Shown: piece after piece, positions 7,465-13,439 of the stretch | Layout of the letters: the number at the start of each line of letters is the position of its first letter | How positions within the stretch are numbered: position 1 is the first letter of the stretch | Assembly (NCBI GenBank): GCA_946886475.1 | Contig: CAMPIQ010000057.1 | Location: 1 to 21,169 of the forward strand | Source: an uncultured Chitinophagales bacterium | Lineage (GTDB): Bacteria; Bacteroidota; Bacteroidia; Chitinophagales; Chitinophagaceae | Direction: 5' to 3' | Length of the DNA stretch: 21,169 nt | Translations under genes and position numbers: made by a program | The notes under the pieces: model-generated | What the model was told of the DNA's origin: nothing | What the model saw: only the letters and a program-made list of their open reading frames with translations | Database searches by the model: none

Positions 7465-8034
7465 TTGGATAAAGCAAGCAACCAAATATTTTCCGATTCC
7501 GACTTAATAGAGGGATGTTTAAGGGGAGATCGCCGGATGCAACAGGAGTTGTATCAGAGATTCGCCCCAAAAATGTATGCTGTATGCCTGCGTTATGCGG
7601 GCAATACCGAAGAAGCTGAAGATATCTTACAGGAAGGTTTTATCAAGATCTTCAATAAGATTGGCAGTTTTAGAGGTGAAGGTTCTTTTGAAGGATGGAT
7701 CAGGCGGATCTTTGTAAATACGGCTATTGAACAGTTCAGAAAAAAGAATTACCTGAAACCTTTAACAGAGGTAGAAGAAAACACAGTTGAAGGAAAATAC
7801 CTCTCTGTACTGGATACCCTTGCAGAAAAAGATATCATTCAGCTGGTTCAGCAATTATCTCCAGGTTACAGAACTGTTTTTAATATGTACGTAATTGAAG
7901 GCTATACGCATAAACAGATCTCTGAAATTCTTGGTATCAGCGAAGGCACAAGTAAATCACAATTATCAAGAGCCAAACTGATATTGCAGGACCTGGTAAA
8001 AACATTTATTGAAAAAAGAAGGAAGACAACCTGA
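7465..8034 (+). CDS. RNA polymerase sigma factor, ECF-like sigma-70 family
   Basis: This 189-residue sigma factor has region 2 at about 28-94 (LYQRFAPKMYAVCLRYA, AEDILQEGFIKIF, GSFEGWIRRIFVNTAIEQFRKK) and region 4 at about 125-177 (LSPGYRTVFNMYVIEGYTHKQI, then the helix-turn-helix GISEGTSKSQLSRA). There is no region 1.1 or 3, which fits the ECF group. Two TAA stops sit just upstream, so the frame opens at a TTG codon at 7465. The first ATG is codon 25 (7537) and would remove the family-like start SDSDLIEGCLRGD, so I favour the TTG. The gene begins 3 bases after the rdgB stop and ends 2 bases before the next ATG, so translation is probably coupled. The next gene is likely its membrane-bound partner. 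Confidence 0.93.
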   Translation: MDKASNQIFSDSDLIEGCLRGDRRMQQELYQRFAPKMYAVCLRYAGNTEEAEDILQEGFIKIFNKIGSFRGEGSFEGWIRRIFVNTAIEQFRKKNYLKPLTEVEENTVEGKYLSVLDTLAEKDIIQLVQQLSPGYRTVFNMYVIEGYTHKQISEILGISEGTSKSQLSRAKLILQDLVKTFIEKRRKTT

Positions 8035-8036
8035 AA

Positions 8037-8810
8037 ATGAGCGAGAGTATAAAAAATAAACTGTCAGATTTTGAAGCCATGCCCCCTGAGGGTTGTTGGG
8101 ACAGGATCTCGAATGCTCTTGATGAAGGAACTGCAGGACTGAAGGAAAGATTATACCATTATCACATACCGCCGCCACCATCGGCATGGAACAGGATAGC
8201 ATCTTACCTAGATTCAGGAAAGCTAAACGGAAAAGTGGTACCTATGTTCTTAAGGTATCAAAAAACGATGCGTTATGCAGGTATGGCTGCAGTAATTATT
8301 GCCCTGGTCGTTTTTGCCTGGCCCTATTTCAGCAGGGTTGATGATCAAACACCTGTACCTGATTCAATTACCAGTACGCCTCTCACCAGACTTCCTTCCA
8401 ATAATAATAACCCTGCTGAAGCAGAGACAGAAAACACGGAAAATATTTCAAACTCCGTTAAAAAAGAATATACCACTATTGCAAAGAACCGGAAACCTGC
8501 AGAAAGAAATGAAGAAGATCATGAAGAACCCGAAATAATTGCAATGCTGGACTATGTCCCTTCAGCACCAGTGGAAAATGAAATACTGCTGCAGACAACT
8601 CCTTTTGATAAGTACATGATCTATACAGATGAAGATGGTCATGCCATGAAGATGTCCAAAAAATTATTTGAAGTATTTGATTGTGCCACTAAAGAAATAG
8701 CATGCAGGCAAAAAATCAGGGACCTGCAGAATCGCTTTGCCTCTTCCGCCGTCAGTTCTGACTTTACCGGGCTTCTTGAAATCCTCAGGAATTTACAGGA
8801 AAATCAGTAA
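8037..8810 (+). CDS. Single-pass membrane protein, probable anti-sigma factor
   Basis: This 257-residue protein has a cytoplasmic N-terminal part of about 79 residues, one transmembrane helix (about 80-98, YAGMAAVIIALVVFAWPYF), a low-complexity Asn/Glu/Thr-rich linker (about 112-165), and a C-terminal domain (about 165-257) with YMIYTDEDGHAMKMSKKLFEVFDC. The N-terminal part carries two copies of a PP-x-x-x-W-x-R-I-x-x-x-L-D motif (around residues 16-29 and 46-59). The size, topology and position 2 bases after a sigma gene match anti-sigma factors of Bacteroidota, though it does not look like the FecR or zinc-binding types. The anti-sigma role is inferred from gene order. The ATG at 8037 is the only start that fits the spacing. 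Confidence 0.8.
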   Translation: MSESIKNKLSDFEAMPPEGCWDRISNALDEGTAGLKERLYHYHIPPPPSAWNRIASYLDSGKLNGKVVPMFLRYQKTMRYAGMAAVIIALVVFAWPYFSRVDDQTPVPDSITSTPLTRLPSNNNNPAEAETENTENISNSVKKEYTTIAKNRKPAERNEEDHEEPEIIAMLDYVPSAPVENEILLQTTPFDKYMIYTDEDGHAMKMSKKLFEVFDCATKEIACRQKIRDLQNRFASSAVSSDFTGLLEILRNLQENQ

Positions 8811-8818
8811 TCTTGGCC

Positions 8819-9244
8819 ATGAGCCGGATCAAACTCCAATTACCAGAGAATTTTAGCTTCTTTACTTTAATCCAAATAAGAATTACAGACATCAATTATG
8901 GAGGACATGTTGGGAATGATACCATTCTAACACTCCTTCATGAGGCAAGAATGCAATTTCTCAAAAACTCCGGCTATACCGAAATGGATGTAGAAGGCAC
9001 GGGCCTTATTATGAGTGATGCTGCCATAGAATTCAAAACAGAAAGTTTTTATGGTGATACCATCAAAGCATTTGTAAAGGCAGATCATTTCAGCAGGGTT
9101 GGCTTTGATCTTTATTACAAACTGGTAAAACAGCATGATGAATCAATTATTGCTGTTGCCAAAACCGCTATGATCTGCTACAATTATCAAATAAGGAAAA
9201 TAGTAAGTTTGCCAGAAGCTGCAAGGAAAAAACTAGGTATTTGA
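8819..9244 (+). CDS. Hot-dog fold acyl-CoA thioesterase (4HBT family)
   Basis: The 141 residues fit a single hot-dog domain. They begin after a short N-terminal strand with RITDINYGGHVGND (21-34), then a helix LLHEARMQFLKNSGY, then AAIEFKTESFYGDTIKAFVKAD and FDLYYKLVKQ. This is the arrangement of YbgC/4-hydroxybenzoyl-CoA thioesterase-like proteins, which hydrolyse acyl-CoA thioesters. Where many members have D-T-D-x-x-G-H the sequence is D-I-N-Y-G-G-H, so the usual second acidic residue is Asn and Asp24 may serve instead. The substrate is unknown. The ATG at 8819 is preferred over TTG at 8813. It is the last gene of the plus-strand operon, and its end overlaps the end of aroE by 12 bases. 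Confidence 0.88.
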   Translation: MSRIKLQLPENFSFFTLIQIRITDINYGGHVGNDTILTLLHEARMQFLKNSGYTEMDVEGTGLIMSDAAIEFKTESFYGDTIKAFVKADHFSRVGFDLYYKLVKQHDESIIAVAKTAMICYNYQIRKIVSLPEAARKKLGI

Positions 9245-9970
9245 AAGATTCCATATTCTCCAGCTTTCTTCAGCCTGGAGAACAAGCATTTCATAACCAT
9301 TCTTTATGATGGCTCCCTGCGCTCTTCCTTTTTTAAGAAATACCGTTTCCTCAGGATTATACACCAGATCATACAGCAAATGTTCTTTGCCAATGAATTG
9401 ATATGGTATCGGCGGAAAACTTTCTATATCGGGGAAAGTGCCTAATGGTGAAGTATTAATGATCAGTTTATGCCGGCTGATCAAATCCCCTGTCAATTGC
9501 TCATATTCCAGGGAAGATCCGTCATGTATTTTCCGGCTTACAATTTCATATCCAATACCCAGTTTATTTAAAACATAAACAACTGCTTTAGCAGCACCGC
9601 CATTCCCAAGAACTATTGCATTACGGTGTTGAGGTTTCAATAATGGTAAAAGGCTTTTTTCAAAGCCAGGGATATCAGTATTATGCCCAATTAATGTTCC
9701 ATCAATAATTTGGATGCAATTGCAGGCACCTGCATCTTCTAAATGCAATTGGTTGAGATGTTTCAGAACAAGCTGCTTGTAAGGAATGGTAACATTGAGG
9801 CCTTGCAGATCGGGTGTGGATGCAACAAGCGCTTTTAATTCATCAACAGATTGAAGCGGGAAGAGATCATATGTGCAGTCACTGATCCCCTCCCTTCTGA
9901 ATTTTTCTTCAAAGTATTTTTTTGAAAAAGAATGCGTAAGCGGGTGTCCTATCAACCCGAAACGTCTCAT
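9233..9970 (-). CDS. aroE: Shikimate dehydrogenase
   Basis: AroE reduces 3-dehydroshikimate to shikimate with NADPH in aromatic amino acid and chorismate synthesis. The 245 residues start MRRFGLIGHPLTHSFSKKYF, where Ser14 and Ser16 bind shikimate. NVTIPYK supplies catalytic Lys65, GHNTDIPGF supplies Asp99, GACNC holds Asn84, and the NADP site is LGNGGAAKAV (121-130). It is slightly shorter than the E. coli protein (272), as is common in this phylum. Its ATG overlaps the stop of the upstream ComA-like gene (ATGA), so the two are translationally coupled. The 3' end converges with, and overlaps by 12 bases, the thioesterase gene; no terminator hairpin is visible there. Confidence 0.95.
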   Translation of the reverse strand: MRRFGLIGHPLTHSFSKKYFEEKFRREGISDCTYDLFPLQSVDELKALVASTPDLQGLNVTIPYKQLVLKHLNQLHLEDAGACNCIQIIDGTLIGHNTDIPGFEKSLLPLLKPQHRNAIVLGNGGAAKAVVYVLNKLGIGYEIVSRKIHDGSSLEYEQLTGDLISRHKLIINTSPLGTFPDIESFPPIPYQFIGKEHLLYDLVYNPEETVFLKKGRAQGAIIKNGYEMLVLQAEESWRIWNLSNT

Positions 9971-10737
9971 GCATTTTCCTTATTGAGGTAAAGATGAAAA
10001 GTATCGCCACGTAAACCTATCCGCATGGCTTCAAGCGGCAGCATTTCAGAAGGTGCAATATTTCCCAGATTTACATTAGCACCTAAAAGTTCAATAAAAT
10101 ATAATTGTTGCGCTTTTTGTGGAGCTTCCCAAATGATCTTATCTCCTGGTATCTGCGTTAAAATTTCCTGTACAAGACCCTCGCGCACCTCACCAGACCC
10201 CCTGTAAATACCTACATTACCGGCTTCTCTTGCTTCCGCTATCACATAAGTTGAACCGGCATTCAATTCTGCCCGCATCAATTCGATCCATTTGTAGGGA
10301 GGAATAATGTGCGCTGCATCTTTGCTGCCCACTTCACTAAGTACGGTTCCATACTGGGTTAGTTTTTCAATATATCCGCATTTTTCAGCGTGCGGAATAT
10401 CAATTGAACCATCACTCACTTCCATATACGTGATACCATAATTTTTACAGACAGAAGCATAATCTTCAAACTGATTGCGGATCAGGAACGCTTCAAATAA
10501 AGTTCCGCCAAAATAAACTGGAATATTGTAAGACCTGTATACTTCAAGTTTTTTTTCAAGGTTGGGTGTAACAAAAGAAGTTCCAAATCCTAGTTTCACT
10601 ATATCAACATGGGGATGCGAAACACTCAAAAAATTTTCTGCTTCATTCACACTTAAACCCTTATCCATTACCATGGTAAGGCCCGCGGCACGGGGTTTTA
10701 AATTACGGTCCGGGATTTGAGAAAGATTAAAATTCAT
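9967..10737 (-). CDS. comA: Phosphosulfolactate synthase (ComA family)
   Basis: ComA-type enzymes add sulfite to phosphoenolpyruvate to give (R)-phosphosulfolactate, the first step of archaeal coenzyme M synthesis and of sulfolactate synthesis in some bacteria. The 256 residues fold as a TIM barrel and show PRAAGLTMVMDKG (15-27), VDIVKLGFGTS (44-54), PVYFGGTLFEAF (73-84), MEVSDGSIDIP (105-115), LSEVGSKD (133-140), VIAEARE and WEAPQKAQQLYFIELLG, consistent with the whole family. Length is typical. In Bacteroidota the fate of the product is unclear to me: no ComB phosphatase, ComC or cysteate enzyme is visible nearby. It could feed sulfonate or sulfonolipid metabolism, which is a guess. It overlaps aroE by 4 bases and lies 60 bases after the TPR gene. 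Confidence 0.88.
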   Translation of the reverse strand: MNFNLSQIPDRNLKPRAAGLTMVMDKGLSVNEAENFLSVSHPHVDIVKLGFGTSFVTPNLEKKLEVYRSYNIPVYFGGTLFEAFLIRNQFEDYASVCKNYGITYMEVSDGSIDIPHAEKCGYIEKLTQYGTVLSEVGSKDAAHIIPPYKWIELMRAELNAGSTYVIAEAREAGNVGIYRGSGEVREGLVQEILTQIPGDKIIWEAPQKAQQLYFIELLGANVNLGNIAPSEMLPLEAMRIGLRGDTFHLYLNKENA

Positions 10738-10763
10738 CTTAGGTCGGTTGATTTATTTGGCCG

Positions 10764-10771
10764 CAAAAATA
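10764..10771 (-). promoter_or_regulatory. Possible -7 element for comA-aroE
   Basis: The minus strand reads TATTTTTGCGGC: an exact TAnnTTTG box followed by CGGC, 27 bases before the comA ATG. A clear TTTG -33 element is missing at the right distance, so a weak or regulated promoter, or transcription from the upstream TPR gene, are both possible. Confidence 0.4.
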
Positions 10772-10797
10772 TGATGAATTCATTGTTGCAGCCAGAT

Positions 10798-12213
10798 TTA
10801 TTTGGATGCCCTTTTGTATTGCGCAATAATATCCACTACCTGAGGATTTTGCAGTATAGGCGGATGCAACTGAATAAACTTCCTGAGGTGCTTGGGAGAA
10901 GTACTTAATGCTTTTTCAAGATAAAGTAGTGCTTCCTTTGTTTTATTCATCTGAAAAAGCACTGCGCTCAGGTAATACAGGAAGAGTGTTTTATTATTGG
11001 TATGACTTAATGCTGCCAGGGCCTGTTGCCTTGCTTCAGTATAATAACCAGCTACAAATAAACACCTGATCAAAGCTTCCCAACCCGATAGATTTTTGGG
11101 TCTTATACGCACAGCATTAGAAAGGTATTGAACTGCATCTTTATACTCATTAAGTTTAAGTTTACACTCACCCATCAAAAGATTGTATTCGTGTTGCTGC
11201 CTGTGGATCTTTAATGCAGACTCCAATTGCTTAACAGCACTTGTCCACAGGCCTTCATTAAAGTAAGTGCAGGCAACCTTATATAAAAGTTTGCTGTCAT
11301 CCGGATTCAAATGCGATGCCTTACGGTAATGGAATCTTGCCTGTGCAAAATTTTTCATCCTGTCATAACAATGGCCAATGGCCTCATAGATCACTTCTTC
11401 CGGCTTGGATAATTCAAGCACTTTTTCAAGCGCCTCAATAGCTTCCTTATATTTTCTGAGTCTTATATATGCATCGCCTATGTTACGGTATGCATAATCA
11501 AATTTTTCATCAATTACAAGTGCATACTGGTAAGCATCTATTGCCTTTTCATACAATTTTAAACCCTGGTATGCAGCTGCCAGATTAAACCAGGCCAATT
11601 CATTGTACGGATTATGGTCTATGATTTTCAGATGAAGCTTTATACTTTCTTCATTGCGACCTGTAAAATCGGTCCAGAAACAAATTTTATAAAGCGCCTC
11701 CTCATTGTTTGGATCCGCTTCAAGTATCACTTTTAAACAATCAAATACTTTGTCAAACTCCTCATAATCATCGTATACATCGGCCAATTCAAAGAGCAGT
11801 TCTATCTTTTCCTCACCTTCAAAATGCCCAACAGCCAGTTCCAGGAGTTCTACAGCCTTATCCTGCATATCCATTGCCAGGTAAGCATCTGTTTTAAGTA
11901 TGTAAAGATTGATATCCGTACCGTCAAATAATTCAGCCTTTTCCAGAATTTCAAGGGCTTCCCTGTATTTTCGAGTGGCTAGTAAAAGATCGGCTTTTCT
12001 AATGAGTAGTGAAGCTGAATAAGGGAAATATTCTATTGCAGTTTCTGCTGCTTCCAGCGCCCTTGAGATATCTTCCTGGTCATCAAAATAATCAATGATT
12101 TTTTCAAAGGCTTCCTCTTCAAAGAAAATACTGCCATGCCCGCTTCGGAGGTTATTATATTGTTTAAGCAGCTCAGTAATGCTTTCCCTGTCGTGATATG
12201 GATCGTTTGTCAT
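10798..12213 (-). CDS. Tetratricopeptide repeat protein
   Basis: The protein has 471 residues made almost entirely of TPR helices at about 34-residue spacing, roughly from 68 to 440. Clear units include AWFNLAAAYQGLKLYEKAIDA (207-227), AYRNIGDAYIRLRKYKEAIE (241-260) and FLYYLSAVLFQMNKTKEALL (411-430). TPR arrays act as scaffolds for protein-protein contacts. No enzyme domain, signal peptide or membrane helix is seen, so a cytosolic location is likely. The ATG at 12213 is chosen over a TTG at 12216 just ahead of it. It is upstream of comA and aroE on the same strand and may be cotranscribed, but its partner cannot be told from the sequence. Confidence 0.93.
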   Translation of the reverse strand: MTNDPYHDRESITELLKQYNNLRSGHGSIFFEEEAFEKIIDYFDDQEDISRALEAAETAIEYFPYSASLLIRKADLLLATRKYREALEILEKAELFDGTDINLYILKTDAYLAMDMQDKAVELLELAVGHFEGEEKIELLFELADVYDDYEEFDKVFDCLKVILEADPNNEEALYKICFWTDFTGRNEESIKLHLKIIDHNPYNELAWFNLAAAYQGLKLYEKAIDAYQYALVIDEKFDYAYRNIGDAYIRLRKYKEAIEALEKVLELSKPEEVIYEAIGHCYDRMKNFAQARFHYRKASHLNPDDSKLLYKVACTYFNEGLWTSAVKQLESALKIHRQQHEYNLLMGECKLKLNEYKDAVQYLSNAVRIRPKNLSGWEALIRCLFVAGYYTEARQQALAALSHTNNKTLFLYYLSAVLFQMNKTKEALLYLEKALSTSPKHLRKFIQLHPPILQNPQVVDIIAQYKRASK

Positions 12214-12317
12214 CAATTACTTTCAACAAATTAGGTCATTCTTTAAAAAAAATCAGGTTTTCATGTAACATTTTCTCTACGGCTTCGTTAAATAAACTGT
12301 AAGAAACTGACTGGTGA

Positions 12318-12351
12318 GTTGACAGAATGTTAATTTTTTTATCTATATTTG
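12318..12351 (+). promoter_or_regulatory. Promoter of the small exported-protein gene
   Basis: An exact -7 box TATATTTG (12344-12351) is preceded 22 bases upstream by GTTG (12318-12321, within GTTGACA), a near match to the -33 TTTG. The expected transcription start, about 5-7 bases after the box, falls next to the ATG at 12359, so the mRNA would have almost no leader. Confidence 0.6.
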
Positions 12352-12358
12352 TCCCAGA

Positions 12359-12706
12359 ATGAACCCATCCGCCTCAATTAAACGCTTTATTAAGAGAAAA
12401 CTGGCAACAGCTGTACTTGTTACAGCCTCTATGGCCTGTTTTGCAACGCTTGGCGACGGTGGTGGCAAAAAAAGCAATAGTACCAATACTGCACCAAAGT
12501 CTCACAAATTAACAGCAAAGAGTTTTTCTCTTCGCACGGGCTACAATTATAAGGCTAATAATCTTCTCGCCAACAAGCCTCCAAAATTTGTGATGATGAA
12601 TACTGTGATTACTTATCAAAAGGGGAATGCCACTTACATTCTTCCATTGAAGAAAAAGGTTATACTAGATAAGATCAAGTTCAATCCAGCTCAAAACAGA
12701 TTTTAA
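12359..12706 (+). CDS. Small exported hypothetical protein
   Basis: This 115-residue protein starts with a basic stretch (MNPSASIKRFIKRK) and a hydrophobic segment (LATAVLVTASMACFA, about 15-29), a good Sec signal peptide with a likely cut near ACFA-TLGD. The mature part opens with a Gly/Lys/Ser-rich linker (GDGGGKKSNS) and then a basic, beta-prone segment (FVMMNTVITYQKGNATYILPLKKKV). I recognise no named domain. Similar short proteins with a TLGDG-type start after the signal seem to recur in Chitinophagaceae and relatives, from memory only. The promoter lies immediately upstream. Its stop codon overlaps the end of the convergent GLPGLI-like gene by 4 bases. Confidence 0.8.
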   Translation: MNPSASIKRFIKRKLATAVLVTASMACFATLGDGGGKKSNSTNTAPKSHKLTAKSFSLRTGYNYKANNLLANKPPKFVMMNTVITYQKGNATYILPLKKKVILDKIKFNPAQNRF

Positions 12707-13365
12707 TTTCCCAATTTACTTTCTGAATAGGTCATAACCCGGAACCCCGTTTTGGGTAAATCAAATTTTGAGGTGGGTACCGGACTAAAGCTGATCTTTG
12801 AAACAGTATAAGTAACTTTCTTATCAGGGGAATTCACCTCATATTCCAATGCCAGTCCTGGCAATGTGCGGGTTTCATATTGAAAATCCTTGTTTTCCGG
12901 TACAAGATCGGGCGTATACCACACCGTATAAATTGTTCCATCCTTTGTTTTACCAATTGCCTTTTTACAATTATAGCCAAGGATTGTTTTCTCAGGACCG
13001 TTCTCATAAGTATACAAAATTCCATCATTCTTCTTATTGGCCTCTTCCCAGTCTTTTTCAGTTAAAGTAATCATATACTTCTGCTCTCCGAATTCCTGAA
13101 GTATTACAATACTATCCTTGCTGTTATTAGGATGATGAATGGTGGTAAGTGTACCCAGCGGGCTTACCATTTCCGACCTGCTTTTATTACCCTTTATATA
13201 ATTGGCCACTGTTGTTCCATCAAGGTAGTCGGCATTTTTTGGCTTATCGCTCCCGGTATTGATAACTATATCATAGGATATAGTACCCTCAGTGAGTTTT
13301 TTCTGCGACCGGGCAGACAAACTGAAAACAACACAAAACAGAATAAATACCGGTATGTATTTCAT
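12703..13365 (-). CDS. GLPGLI-family-like exported protein
   Basis: The 220-residue protein has an N-terminal signal peptide (MKYIPVFILFCVVFSLSA, cut near SARSQ), then a beta-rich body: EGTISYDIVINTG, SEMVSPLGTLTTIHH, ILGYNCKKAIGKTKDGTIYTVWYTPDL. It then has the segment TLPGLALEYEV (about 167-177), which corresponds to the GLPGLIL signature of the Bacteroidota GLPGLI family, with T in place of the first G. The ILGYxCKKA block before a WYTPDL motif is also typical of that family. The function of the family is unknown; a periplasmic or outer-membrane-associated location is inferred. It lies 74 bases downstream of yidC on the same strand. Confidence 0.82.
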   Translation of the reverse strand: MKYIPVFILFCVVFSLSARSQKKLTEGTISYDIVINTGSDKPKNADYLDGTTVANYIKGNKSRSEMVSPLGTLTTIHHPNNSKDSIVILQEFGEQKYMITLTEKDWEEANKKNDGILYTYENGPEKTILGYNCKKAIGKTKDGTIYTVWYTPDLVPENKDFQYETRTLPGLALEYEVNSPDKKVTYTVSKISFSPVPTSKFDLPKTGFRVMTYSESKLGN

Positions 13366-13439
13366 AATAAATTGTTATCGCACTAAAGACGTATCAAATA
13401 TCGGCAATAGTTGCGTCACATGCCATAATCAGGAAAGCT

